64,000 bases of DNA from Styela clava (GCF_964204865.1 NC_135255.1:15033135-15097134); one strand, 5' to 3'; shown: positions 9,113 to 21,210, counted from the first letter of the stretch. The notes: generated by a model not told the origin, from the letters alone. Numbers and translations: made by a program.

Positions 9113-12100
9113 TTACAATTTTCTTTCCATATAATGCATATCAATACCAGGGAGCACAAACAGTAGGGGCAACTTGATTATTCTCGTGGTAATAAATCCA
9201 TAAGTTTGATACATCGAAATAGCAGGCATTTGCAGCTCAGTGCAATCTAGTATTATTCGATTGTAGCTCAATTCAGAAGCTTCATTTACGGCATGTGCGA
9301 GCAATTTTCTTCCGATTCCTCTTTTTCTGAAGTTTGATGACACTGACATTCTCTATAAAAAAAATAATGCAACACCATCACATTGAAGACAATATACTAG
9401 CATACTCGCGTTTAGAAGTTAATCAGGAATACCAGAGATAATTCAGGATAGCAATATACAAAACGAGATAGCGATCGGAGGCCGCCGACTTATCGAACTA
9501 GCGGCGTGTATCCTTCGCTCTGACTCAGTAGCGACACCGCGTGTCGCATCACCAATTAATTAATAACTCGCTAATTATACGACATGATTCATTCAGAATC
9601 AATAGGTTTCTGGTCCGAGATATGATGAATGCACATGCAAAATTTGGTTCAACCTCGCTTTCGTGAGATATCGCGTGTATCTAACAGACAGACAGACAGA
9701 AAAACAAACAGACAATTACCTATTAACAAATACCGATCAAGATCGATAAGTAACGAGGACATGTGATTGCACGAGTCAAATACAACTTGGTAAATTATGT
9801 CGTTGGACGCTGTCACTTTGTAATTTTGTTTCAACTAAATTTTCTCAGTCTTATTTAGATTTTTTAGCAACTTACTTTTAATTCGACAATTGCTATTGAT
9901 TGAGTATTAGAAACGTTTTCATGTAGAGTTCTCAAAGCAACTGTCCCGACTATAAACGTTTCATAATTTTGTATGTGTTCCATCACCCAAAATCTAACGT
10001 ATCGCTTTTGGATTTTATCAAAATCATTGACATCGTTGATCTGAAGCTGGATTTCCATGATAAACTGCATGGAGACTTGAAAAAAAATAAAGGTGCTGTA
10101 AATAATTTCAAAGCAAAAATAAAATTAATGGAAAGGTAAATTTGAAATACGACATTTCGACTTTCTCATTCATGTTAGCCTTAAACATTTTTGAACGAAT
10201 CAATAAGAATCAAAATTTAAAGTTTTAACCATAAAATACTTTTAAAAAACACAACCAACTATTCACTAAGTATACAGTATTGGACCCTGATGTCAAATTT
10301 GCTAAGATGGCCGAGCTGTACAAATTTATATTCTAAATTATACATGTGTAATTGAAGAAGAAATACAGTTTTATTAGATTTTTATCTGCGCAATTTGATA
10401 TTTTCTTTTTTACTTTTTACATCTAAACCGTTCACTTTAACTTTCTAAGTCTTCTATATATATATATTAACAAAATCTTTCAAACAATATACAGTTGTTC
10501 CAACAGAAACATTAATAAATGTTTGTCACTCACTTGCAACAAACAAAATAAGCATCTGAATCACCAATGAAATTATGATATTTCCGTCAAATATTGCCGT
10601 GAACATTACTGTAAGCAGAGTTATGATGCCCTGTTTAAAAATTACACAGAAAATTAGTTTATTATGTAAAATACTAATTTGGTTCATTCAGGGGCGGATT
10701 AAGCCCTCTGATGCCCCCTCATGTGTAATTTAATCATAATAACAATAAACCACATAAGTGTATTATTATCCATTAAAAATAATCACAACCAACAGTAAAT
10801 GAGGGAGTGTGACAATAAAGATTCATGCCTCCAGTCTCAACGTGAATTGAAATACCAAAGGATACAAGTCACAACTGTAGTTTGAACTTTTACCGGTACC
10901 TAGTAGTCTACCTCAGAGTGGTTCAAGGTTGCTAGGTTGAAATACCGCAAAAAATTTTGAGGTGGTCTCGCGGGCCGCAAGTCGAAGAAAACCCAAAAGG
11001 GATCGAAATATCGCGAGTTTACTTACTTTAAATTTAATAAACAACGAAAGTTTACCGTTCTAATCAGACTATTATTATGTTGTATTGGTGGCGTTCTTTT
11101 AAAGAAGATTTATAAAGCCTTCAGTTATTTTAGAGGTAATTCCCGAGAATTACAGTTGTATTTTGCGCATCTCGCGTTTAATGTCGCTTCAAATTATATT
11201 CTTTCGTGACAGATATTACTTGAAATCAAACCAGACACTGTGTGATGGGCAAGGAAATACGTTTCCGACGTGTTTTCCCTATGTCCCCTTTCTTGCGACA
11301 CTCATTTAAGTTGGTATTTCGGGACCTAGCTAAAAAATACTGGATTGCGCGGCGTTAATTCGGCTCTGCGTTTCATCACTACTGTCACATGGCCGACGCT
11401 TGTAAACAGAGGAGTGTTTTTTTTTCAATAAAGGCACAAAGCGTTAGAAAAAAGGATTTTAATCTCGGGATCCCAACCCCAGTTGGGTTAGCTAAAAAAA
11501 ACTCAAAAAAGTTCATCTATTAGATACAAATATACGCTAAAATTGTTCTGTGAGCCGCACAGAATGTATCAGCATGACAGGGTTTGGACCACCCTGGTCT
11601 ACCTTTTCAAAAAACTCCGGACTTCGCTGACCACTAGATCGTTGAAATGCGATCGTGGAACCGCCACATAGTGTAAATAGTTTATTGGTCCAATTGTTGG
11701 AGAGAAAGAAAATTTTTTTAAAACAAAATGCAGCAACAAGGTGAATACTAGAAAAAAATATCTATATATAAGAAAACGACTCATAGGCCCATTTCGTGTC
11801 CAAGAAATAAGTTTCATTGTTTATTTTTATTAAAGAATTTTAATATGATACTTGAAGACGAAAAATAAGCGAACATTTTGAAGTTTGAGTCGTCTGGTGA
11901 ACTCGTAATATTTTAATAAACACCGATAAACTATATAAAATTCTGCTCTTAAATTTCTTTGGTGCCCCTCTTTGCTTGGTGCCCTAAGCACGTGCTTATA
12001 TTGTTGAATGGTTAATCCGGCTGGGTTCATTGTTAGTTCGGCTTTGAATCTCGCCGCAATAAATATTTATTGGCCTTTAGCAAATACTTGCTGCGCCTCA

Positions 12101-12429
12101 GTCACATATATGTTATATAAAACTTTTAGATATCTGAATGGTAACTTGTAACACTTCTAGCAGTGCCGTTTGACTAAGTTGAAGTATTGTGATTAATTTT
12201 AGTTATCGTACCAGAAGCATTAGCAAATGACTTTGAATTCTACATTGATAAATGCCATCAGAAATGAAATTACGCAATTAAAAATTAATATTACCAGAAC
12301 ATTCCGATTTTTCCAGCATAGTATTTTCAATAAAGTGTAAAATTTTTTGTAAAGCCCGTTTCTAATAATTTTCCTGACTTTGAAGAGGTCTTCTCTTTGT
12401 AATTCGCGAATTCGGAATTCTTGGTTCAT
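9113..12429 (-). CDS. NAT8-like membrane GNAT acetyltransferase, copy A
   Basis: Four exons on the minus strand (12295-12429, 10534-10630, 9876-10075, 9113-9352) join in frame to 223 aa. All introns are GT-AG. Exon 1 gives a 45-aa head ending RNVL. Exon 2 is almost wholly one hydrophobic hairpin (about 46-78), the membrane anchor of the NAT8/CML type. Exons 3 and 4 form the GNAT fold, with the acetyl-CoA loop RKRGIG at 153-158 and the ILDCTE...AISMYQTYGF block that ends GNAT domains. NAT8 proteins acetylate cysteine conjugates or protein lysines at the ER and Golgi; the substrate here is unknown. The start at Met 12427-12429 is chosen because copy B conserves it; an in-frame Met lies five codons upstream. 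Intron 1 carries two nested hAT elements. Confidence 0.88.
10689..12023. mobile_element. hAT-type non-autonomous element (outer)
   Basis: The left end CAGGGGCGGATTAA and right end TTAATCCGGCTG form imperfect terminal inverted repeats. They are bounded by an exact 8-bp duplication GGTTCATT (10681-10688 and 12024-12031). Eight-base duplications and CAGGG-type ends are hallmarks of the hAT superfamily. No transposase is recognisable inside. It lies in intron 1 of acetyltransferase copy A and carries a second element at 10914-11596. Confidence 0.8.
10914..11596. mobile_element. hAT-type element nested in the outer one
   Basis: Ends CAGAGTGGTTCAA and TTGGACCACCCTG are imperfect inverted repeats. 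They are flanked by the exact 8-bp duplication GTCTACCT (10906-10913 and 11597-11604). It therefore jumped into the older element after that one had inserted. Confidence 0.8.
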
Positions 12430-13491
12430 AGTAGATAACTTCATACAGTTGACCAGCAGCAGGAGAATTTACATAAATCCTACTTCAACAAACTTTGTAT
12501 TTTCTATCCGATTAAAATCACATTTCGTTCCTGGTTTGTTCGTAATATATGTGTTACAATTGCGAACATAGTTATACATTTCATTTTCAGAATTACTATA
12601 ATCGTATTAGAAAAAAACATTTACCGTATTTCCCGGCGAATGAGTCTACCCGGTGAATAAGACGAGGCCCGTTTTTAAGCCTGAAGAGATGGCTTTTCGC
12701 ATATAAACTGCCAATAAGACGAGTAGTAAAATCGCATAAACATCGGAATCTCAAATTACCATGCAGAGGCTTTTGAGCGGTCGCCGCCTTTGCGCATTGG
12801 TTAAAATAGCCTATAATGACTTTTCATGTATCGTAGTATTCAATCCATAACAACTAAGAGAATTCAAACTGTCTTTCAATTACAATCTAATTGTGTTCAA
12901 CCTAACTCGCGATTGCGTGCACCCTGTAATAACTCTACTGATTTAAAACAACACCGCAATGATGAAAACGTGGGGATGCTATCGCCGAAGGTATTTGGTA
13001 TTTTATGGTACGAATCGAATAATAAAGCGACACCAAAAAAATTATCATACTTGTTTAATAAGACGACCCCCCAAAATCAGGCCAAAAATTTGTACTATGG
13101 ATATCTATGTAGTGTGAATGCATCAGTATATCATTATCACAGGCTTGTCCATGGGAATCCCATGGGAAACGTGCCATAATACTTTTTCAAATTTTATATA
13201 TACCCATAGTTCGTGCAGATCATCGTTGATCACTTTTATTATCTCTTTGAAATCCTTTCCTTCTCGTCAAACAATTTCCCAATTTTTTTTTAACATTTCC
13301 CAATTGAAATATATATATATATAAGTAAATATATACTTTTTTTTTTTTTAACAAAAAATTGATCTTGCGTCTTATAAGCCGCGTACGGATCAGGTAGCGC
13401 TATATTGCCTATACTCAAAAACCAGTACCAGTACCTATTGCGCCCTATGTATGAACAAAAAGCAAATTTAAGAAATTTATGGTCCATAAAA
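12430..13491. other. Intergenic with a degraded DNA-transposon fragment
   Basis: Upstream of copy A, a stretch from about 12627 to 13075 repeats the motif AATAAGACGA (near 12655, 12712 and 13053) and begins CCGTATTTCCCGGCGAATGA. This resembles the ends of inverted-repeat DNA transposons, but no clean boundary or target duplication was found. A 117-codon open stretch (12826-13179, plus) within it is not recognised. Confidence 0.35.
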
Positions 13492-13691
13492 GAGATGGCG
13501 GACATCGGTACGCAGTATGTGTACCAGGCTAGGGTTAGGCTAATTTTCCTTATTTTAAGTTCTATTACGAGTTCGGGACTAGCCAAGTGACTCCCGTAGT
13601 ATTTGTACCTGAAATTATAGCCTAACCCTAACCGGGTACACATACTACGTTAGGGTATCCGCCACCTTAGTTCACATGCTTCGGGGGTACC
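13492..13691. mobile_element. Foldback MITE, copy 1 (left end trimmed)
   Basis: This element is homologous to 44464-44694. Its arms form a long inverted repeat (GTACCAGG.TAGGGTTAGG on the left, CCTAACCCTAACCGGGTAC on the right) around a loop carrying GGGACTAGCCAAGTGACTC. It is bounded by the 8-bp duplication CCATAAAA (13484-13491 and 13692-13699). About 20 bases of the left tip are missing relative to the other copy. Confidence 0.75.
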
Positions 13692-13699
13692 CCATAAAA

Positions 13700-15155
13700 T
13701 ACGTTATATATATACTTCAACTGTTTCTTCCTCCTAGCATCTAAGGTCGTGCGCAACTTATGTTCGCAAACTAACATATAATTCACCAACTAGTAACTAC
13801 AAGCGGCCATTGTTTGACGAGTAACAACATTACCTTGTTAAATATATTTAATATATACTGTACTTGACTTTGCTTGATAATTTACCTGTAAACATTTAAC
13901 AACGGAAGAATACGTTTGAAATACAATGTGAAAGAATAGGAGTCATTTTATTACTAGGCACGATGTGTCCCTGTGGACCGTTTGGCGACAATGTTGTTAC
14001 TGATAGACATAAAATCGCTTCTCAACGGCACAGCCAACCTTTTTATTAGTCGTTGCAGTTCAACTCCAAATTTTGCGGAGAAAGTGTATCATCATCACGA
14101 AAATGTTTCACATATTTAAGCGAGCCTTCTCACAAGGAATTCATTTGCTAGCCGTGATATAAACACTGTCTAACGCTTGTATTTCATGATTCTTTTGGCA
14201 TTTCATGAAAAGGTTCAAAGGGAATTCGTAAAATAAATTTTATGTGGCATCCAATTTTGAAATGCCATAAAATTTTGGTCTATCAATTTGTGGCTTACTG
14301 AAATTTGAAAACTATTTTCAGTAAAGGATAAATGTTACCTAGTATTTGATAAAAACTGATAATAAAGTTCTCAAAGTTGAACTTTTATAGTTTGACATTT
14401 AGATTCGCGATGCATGCACTATCAGTTGTGTGTGTACTTATTCTTACCCAAGTTTGGACATTTTGTATTTTTACAATATCAACGTCGAGGCTATAAAGAT
14501 TTAAGATAACTCAAATCAATTTTTTTTTGTTCACCTACTTTACTTGCCTTACTTTTGTTTTCATACTCAGACTTACGTAACTTTACTCTTACTTCATTGC
14601 AAATTCTGAAAATGGAAACGAAAACATAATATACTATATATATATATATATATGTCATATTTATTATGTTTAATATTGTTTTTTAAAAATAATTCAGAAA
14701 ATTTTTTCAGCAATTTATTAATTTCAAATGTTCTTAAGAATCCCGTGATAAAATATTATCTGAGAAATATTCTCCTGTTGCACATAGACATTGATTGATA
14801 TACTGCCTGAAACATGCTTTTACGGGGATTATATCTCTGGAGCATGTTGGGCATAATTGACGGAAACCCACAATTCCAAGCACTGGCATAGTAATATCTA
14901 TATATAAACTGTACAAATGAGCAATTTACCAAAATTACAAATTATTTATAAATTACTACCGAATAAACTACCTTAAAAGAGGATGTATGACGCTGAAAAT
15001 TATTGACCTCAAAAGTTGTTTCCCAATTCAACCTTTCTGATAACATAAATAGAGTACTTGCTTGATTTTGCTGAATATTCGAACACTTTGATTGTTGGAA
15101 AAATGTCAGTCGAGTAATTTCTGATAAATTATCACAAATTTAGTACCAAAGTCTT
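13700..15155. other. Intergenic, AT-rich
   Basis: A (TA)n run lies near 14634-14652. A minus-strand stretch at 14734-14928, following a TTGTACAG acceptor-like site, is open in two frames for 45-60 codons. One of these is cysteine-rich, but neither is recognised. Nothing else was supported. Confidence 0.45.
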
Positions 15156-15674
15156 TTATCCCGCATAATCAAGCAGATTGCAGTTGAAAAAATATGTTCC
15201 TCCTCTTTGAGTAAATGAAATTTTGTCCAAAATTGTAGAATACGATAAGCATAAGTACATTTTTCTTTGCCTATACATGAGGTCAAGATTTTTTTGAACA
15301 TCGATTCTTCTCGGTTCTTCTGTGACTTGTTCGCTATCGTCGATAAAACCTTTTAACGACGAAGATTTGGTTTTCTTCCCCCAGGTAAATCCGACAGTGG
15401 AAAATTGACTAAAGTTACTGTCTAATGCTGAAATATATAGCAGGTTCTGGCTCCACGATTTGAACGAATTAGCGGTCTCGAACGTACTAAGTTGCCATTG
15501 TTTTGGAACTTGAGTGAAATTCGTTCTCAGCGCATGCCACCGCGCAATTAAATAACTAAACTCTTCTGTCTCGTGTCGTGGACAGACAACATATGTCCAA
15601 CAGTTGTCAAGACTCGAATGCATTGTCGTAAACAAATTCACCCAACTACGAATCAAGTAATCATGGACATCATT
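15156..15674 (-). CDS. Unrecognised 172-codon open frame after copy B
   Basis: Directly after the TAA of acetyltransferase copy B, and in the same reading frame, lies a run of 172 sense codons ending at a stop at 15156-15158. A random stretch of this AT-rich DNA would rarely stay open this long. The product is rich in Trp, Ser, Phe and Leu, with no obvious signal peptide, membrane segment or known motif. The first Met codon is about 18 codons in, leaving roughly 155 aa. It could be an exon of an unseen gene, an alternative 3' exon of copy B, a readthrough extension or a captured fragment. Copy A has nothing like it at the same place. Confidence 0.4.
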   Translation of the reverse strand, partial: NDVHDYLIRSWVNLFTTMHSSLDNCWTYVVCPRHETEEFSYLIARWHALRTNFTQVPKQWQLSTFETANSFKSWSQNLLYISALDSNFSQFSTVGFTWGKKTKSSSLKGFIDDSEQVTEEPRRIDVQKNLDLMYRQRKMYLCLSYSTILDKISFTQRGGTYFFNCNLLDYAG

Positions 15675-17457
15675 TTATTTGTACAACTTCATTTCCATAT
15701 AATGCACATTTATACCAGGAAGCACAAATAATAGGGGTTTGTTTATGATTCTCGTGGTAATAAATCCTTGAGTTCGATACATGGAAATAGCAGGCATTTG
15801 CATCTCAGTGCAATCTAGTATTATCCGATTGAAGCCCAAGGCAGCAGCTTCATCTACAGCATGTGCGAGCAATGTCCTTCCCATTCCTCTTTTTCTGAAC
15901 TTTGGTGATACAGACATTCTCTATAAAATAAAATACTGCAGATACATACTCAATATCATAGCATAATTACGGTTGGAAGGCCTGATACTCCGTTGCCTGT
16001 ATACAGACATAATCCGTGGTAACTTTATTTAACGCCGACATGTATTTTCAGGAAACAAAAACAACCACGTTAGAAATCATGTCAACAATTGTTTCGTTGA
16101 AATCAAGGAATAGATTCCCAGCAATATATTTTTCTTTGAAAATTTTTGCAGAAACGAACATACGATTATATGCAGGGAAAATGGTAGTTAGTATGCATTT
16201 GCATATAATCTAGGTTTTGTGCATTCTTTGTAGGCCTTGTCACTTTTCACGCGACTGAAGTTAGGAATTTTTAGGATTAGTTTAGGAATTAGTAATATAT
16301 CTCCGACCAAGTTAGCGTTTCATTTGACCTAAATGATTTTATTGAACTATCTTGAAAGCAAATTACTTTCAATTCAACAGTTGATATTGGTTGGCGATTG
16401 GTGACGTCTTCTTGAGCTTTTAAAGCAACTGTCCCGACTATAAACGTTCCATATTTTTGTATATGTTCCATCACCCAAAATTTTACGTATCGGTTTTCCA
16501 TTTCATCAAAATCATTGAGATCGTTTATCTGATGTTCTACTTCGTTGATGAATTGTAAAATGCCTTGAAAGAAACGTAATAATGTTGTAAATGATTTCCA
16601 TTTCATCATAAAATTGCATAAAGGTTGAAATCGAAATCCGTTATATTTATCGCACCGATTTATCTATACCAGTCTCGAGCATTTTTTACTTCAACAATAA
16701 CACACAAAATTTAACATTTTCAACGATAACTAGGTCTTTTTAACTATAAACAAGTAGGTATTATTTGACCTGAACACTGATGGGTCGTAATTTAAAAATG
16801 GTTGGCATTGCTAAACTAGAGAAATTGCGGGTTTCGACTATATAACGTTCGGTAAAGTTCTACCTATTCACAGCCATGCTAGAAGTGGAGGTGGAGATGT
16901 TTTATATTTTGGAACACTTGGACCAAAGGTTTGTTCCTTTATCTTCATCCACAAGTCTTTCAAGATCTATACAATATTAATATACAGTATATATATATGT
17001 TTTCTCTTACTTGCAAGAAACCAAAAAAGTATCTGGGCGATCAAAGAAATTATGATATTCCCTTCAAATAATGCAGTGAATGTTGCTGTAATCATAGTCA
17101 TGATGCCCTGTGTGAAATTATTAGATAAATTAAATCACCAGGTAGAGTAGTTAGTACAATTCGAGGAGAAGTTCAATTAGGCTAGTGACATTTTTATTCA
17201 ATAATTGAAACGTAATATTAAGTTGTCGGGCATAGAGTATCAATACTTAATAACTTGCATCTTTTTTAACACGCATCGCAATTGGTAATGGTACTTGGCG
17301 ATCAAATAAGAAATTATATTACCAGAACATTCCGATTTTTCCAGCATAGTATTTTCAAACCCGTTCGAAAAAGTCCGTATAGACCGTTCCTGATAATTTG
17401 CCTGGCTATGGAAAGATCTTCTCTTTGTAATTCGCGAATTCGAAATTCCTTGTTCAT
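15675..17457 (-). CDS. NAT8-like membrane GNAT acetyltransferase, copy B
   Basis: Exons 17323-17457, 17011-17107, 16367-16563 and 15675-15920 join to 224 aa with the same phases as copy A (0, 1, 0). Exon 1 has the same length (45 codons) and nearly the same head, MNKEFRIRELQREDL. Exon 2 encodes the hydrophobic anchor (about 46-78). The CoA loop is RKRGMG at 152-157, followed by ILDCTEMQMPAISMYRT. Copies A and B are close paralogues from a tandem duplication; exon 3 differs by one codon (197 against 200 nt). The first residues of exon 4 (RMSVSPKF) continue the beta-strand that leads into the CoA loop. Probable membrane acetyltransferase of unknown substrate. The tail is three residues longer than in copy A. 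Confidence 0.88.
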
Positions 17458-17789
17458 GGTAGAAAAGGTTGCGTTTCATGTACTTATTTAACTGAAGAAT
17501 ACTTATACAAATCACATCCAATTTCTTCTACCGGCGAATGCGAACTCGACTAAAACACTAAACTGAGCTGTTAGACGTGGTACTTACTGAGCATCTTTAT
17601 CTTAAACATGTTTCGGAATCTGCTTATTGTCAATGCATTATCGAATTGATTGCGTATTTCAGGATTGCACAATTCTAATGTTGAGATAATTGTTTAAAAA
17701 GTAAATTAAACCGATTTCGTATGTATATATTAATATCAGGAGCATTGCCAGGGAAGGGAAATTTCTAATTGCCGAGTAATACCGTAACA

Positions 17790-17915
17790 GTGGGTTTTCA
17801 AGAATCTTAATTAGGGACTGAGGCTACAAACTAATAAATATTGCTATGTATCTGCTATGTATGATACACAAAAAACTTTTTCACATCTCAAAAGGAGAGT
17901 CCCTGGCTATGCCCA
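17790..17915 (+). repeat. Dispersed repeat shared with 47130-47250
   Basis: The blocks GTGGGTTTTCAAGA, ATTGCTATGTAT...ATGATACA and AAAGGAGAGTCCCTGGCTATGCC recur in the same order near 47130-47250. The family is not identified; the style fits the tail of an old interspersed element. Confidence 0.5.
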
Positions 17916-18239
17916 TGATTAATATTATTACGTGGGTATAGCAAAACCTTTTCTTTGAAATCATTGTCACATTAATCCTAGTATAATTCATTTTTTTCTA
18001 GCGAGAGAGCGCTTTTTCGTATCGTACAAAGCGGTGTGTACTAAAGCATGCTTGTTTTCACAAACACCCACAAAAACTCTAGTATGTGGTGGAAAACCTT
18101 CGCACGCAGCGACTTGGATAAGCAATTGCATTTTTGCGAATTTAAAGTAGATATATATATACTGGTATATAGATAACACTATCAATATCGACAGACACAC
18201 GTAAATTAAATGTTTCAAGATCGTATATTTTTGCTCACA

Positions 18240-20157
18240 TCAGCACATTTTTGACATAACGTACAAGTTAAATCGGAATAATCCAAACATATATTTATAT
18301 TTTAACGTTTTTTTCTTTTGAAATCCAGCTCGTTTATAGACTTTCAGAGCTCGTTGTTGAACATTCCAACAATAACACACAACTTCCCTGTATTTCATTG
18401 TAGATGCGTAATCTGTGGCATGTTGCAAAAGCCGTGCACCAAGTTTTTTACCCCTCTTGCCAGGTGCAATTGACCATCTCTGAAAATGTCGAGTTAAATG
18501 ATATTAACTATTAATTTGCCGCTTCATGAGCATGTTTGCAATCTTTAAAACGAAGAAATGTTCGTTTCTATTCAATATACAGCAAAATATTGAAATATTA
18601 TGACGTCAGTCTTTATGACTCATATAACTTTTAAAAAAGCAATGAATTTGCGAATATCTCAAAATTTTCAACATTCAGAATTCGCGTTTATCTTCCTCGA
18701 CTATAGGACTATACCTTCAACTCCAAAGTTCGTCGAGGATTCACAATATATTTTTTCATGTCATCGTCAGGTTCTCCTAGGCTTATGGATCCAACCATTT
18801 CCCAGCCTTCCGGTTCTTCCAACTCAGCTACCCAGAATTCTTCCAGATCTATCGCATCTTCTACAGATTCATTGTCCAAATGATCCGCATCATTCTTCCA
18901 GTTTCTTTTATAAAATATTACACCTAAAACATATTAAAAATAAAACAGGAGTTTCAAATATTTTTATAAAGAAAAAGTATTATCAGCCTAATTTTATTGA
19001 ATCATATATCAATATTTTCAATATCTCATATATATTTATTGATCGTAAGTGTGGGGAATTCCTTCATTGGCGACCTGTTAAACTGGTAGTGTTACCATGA
19101 ACTAAGCTACCGTCAAACGGTGGTCATTGACAGCTCTGTCACAACAAAAAACGTGTAGGCCTTCAAAGCCTTATGTTCGTCAGTAAACTCTTCGATTAGG
19201 AATTATTTTCATTTTTTTTAGGCGGGGCACATAACTTCACTTTAATTCGGATTCCATGAACGTATTTTGTTATTGACAGATAGAATGATATGAGTTAGAA
19301 AAAGATGTTGAAATACGAAATGAATTTATCAAAACGCAATAATTATATATATATATTATTATCTCAACGATATATGTTTATTGGATACGTAGTGGACATA
19401 ACGATCGTTTCAATATTATGCTGTTGTTGTTGTTGTTCTTGTTCTTTGACACGTTTTTGAAAAGTCGCTTTTCTCTTCGAATACTGGACCAATTGCTTTG
19501 AAATTTTCAGTGGTTAAAGATAAAAATTTTCTCCAGAAGGCTATTACTTTTTTTTCGCTATGACGTCATCAAAATGATGTGACTCTACGTGTCCATATAT
19601 TTGAGCATAGCTCTCTTGGTATTAATACAATTATCAATTTTTAAATATACATACCGATGGTTAGAGCCGCTATGTTCATCATCAGAAAAATCACAATAAC
19701 TCCTACAACGTCTCCATGAAACAGACGAGATAAGAAAATGCCGATTGCGAATGCCGTAACCTGTACATTTCCAATACATGATTTAAATCTGGTATACGAT
19801 AAAAAAAACTAGGCGATTGCCAGAAATTTTGACTCGATAGATTTGTTTTAGCTAATGATCGTTTCTAAAAATTCTTATTAAATATTTAATGATACATACA
19901 TAACTAGAAATAAAAGAGCCAAGACTGGTGATGACGACAAGGTTTGAGAAAAAAGGCAAAGCATATGAAAGTGGGATGAAGACCTTTATTTAAATTTGAA
20001 AGATAAATACCTGAAATCTCCAGTTCAGTAACAGTACTTTCCTCACTGCATTTTTATAATTGTCGCGATATCCAGCACTGATAATGTCCCGTGGTATGGA
20101 TACATCGTCATCGTGTGTTAAATATCTAATACGATATCTCTGACTGGAATCTGCCAT
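18240..20157 (-). CDS. NAT8-like membrane GNAT acetyltransferase, copy C
   Basis: Exons 20011-20157, 19655-19760, 18715-18923 and 18240-18479 join to 233 aa; phases equal those of copies A and B, which supports common descent. The head is MADSSQRYRIRYLTHDDD (residues 1-18). Exon 2 encodes a long hydrophobic hairpin (about 50-85). Exon 3 has an acidic stretch and the strand EEFWVAELEE. Exon 4 opens RWSIAPGKRGKKLGARLL, the CoA-loop region, where Lys replaces the first Gly of the usual R-x-x-G-x-G/A. The end YKRAGFQ...LFRFNLYVMSK matches the closing strands of NAT8. The sequence is far from A and B, so it is an older duplicate. The altered loop may mean weaker CoA binding or another role. Confidence 0.85.
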
Positions 20158-20856
20158 GTCGGTAAGCTTTGACTTTGCATAAAAATGAAACAGTTGGCAA
20201 TACCCGCAATTGTGTCATACGTACCGCAAGAAGTGAAGTGTTGTCCACCGTGGCGAACACCATCTATCTAATGCGATTTATTTCTGGTCCGCTCTTGGTA
20301 GTATATACAATGAAACTGTACCGGTATGTCAGTATAAACAGTATGTTTAAGCGTTTGCATGAAGAGCTTCATTGAAACAAATGTAATAACAAAACCTGAA
20401 CGCGAGCTCACGACAACCCATATAAATTTATACAACGAACACCCACAAGATGTCCTTTGCTTGAAAACTTCAAACAAAATGTTTCTGAATAAGACGCCAA
20501 ATAAGAGTATTGTACACGATTATAAAGTTTAGTATATCATTCGGATCATGTGTAGAAAAACCCGGTCAAAAGACGCCCATGCCACCGCTCATAATAAAAA
20601 ATAGTAATTATCCAGTTAAGGTCGGAAATGATTTCAAAATTTGAATCATTCGAGGAGTGACCAACCAGTCAGAAACCAAGAGCCGCATTTCGTACTTTAT
20701 TAACGCAAACAGTCACATTATAAACAAGAATACACATGAGCATCTGATATAGCCTACCTCTATTCGACTCTGCTAGAATGCTATTTTGTGTAAATGTCAC
20801 TATAACAAACATGATTATGACAGAATTGACAAGCTATTTATTATTACGCATGCTAC
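20158..20856. other. Intergenic, no gene seen
   Basis: This is the upstream flank of copy C and may hold its promoter. Short open stretches overlap on both strands but none is recognised. Confidence 0.55.
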
Positions 20857-21210
20857 TTAGTGGAACTTCTGGCATTCCTTGGATTGAGCGATGCTCTTTA
20901 AATTTGGTTTGTATGTCGTTGTAGCAAATCGAAGCAATTCTTTAACATGCGTGTCAGTCAGAAAAGACTAATGCTTTGATTTCGCGTGTTTCAGGGTAAA
21001 TAACACAGATTCGCAGACGTATGTTGACCCAAACATTGGCAATATCCTAAGCGCAGCTTGTTTGACATTGGGGTATTTTCCCATTGGAATGCTTTTCTAT
21101 AACTCAATGGTCCTTTCCCTTAAAGCGCATTTCAGTTGGTCTTCTTCATAAAGATCGATCATCTTAAACTCAGTTGTAGTCGGCGAGGGTTGTTTCCCAA
21201 ATCCCACATT
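20857..21210 (-). pseudogene. hAT-like transposase C-terminus, decayed
   Basis: The minus strand reads as the C-terminal end of a hAT/EPM2AIP1-ZBED-type transposase: KYPNVKQAALRILPMFGSTYVCES, a lysine-rich stretch, then LTDTHVKELLRFATTTYKPNL and a natural stop. The FGSTYVCES-type motif is the conserved hAT dimerisation segment. Two in-frame TAG codons (after the ERTIEL and KHAKSKH stretches) disable it. The N-terminal DDE region and zinc finger are absent. Confidence 0.75.

Noticed and set aside
14634-14652. (TA)n runs here and at other places
   Set aside because: Ordinary microsatellites of AT-rich DNA.
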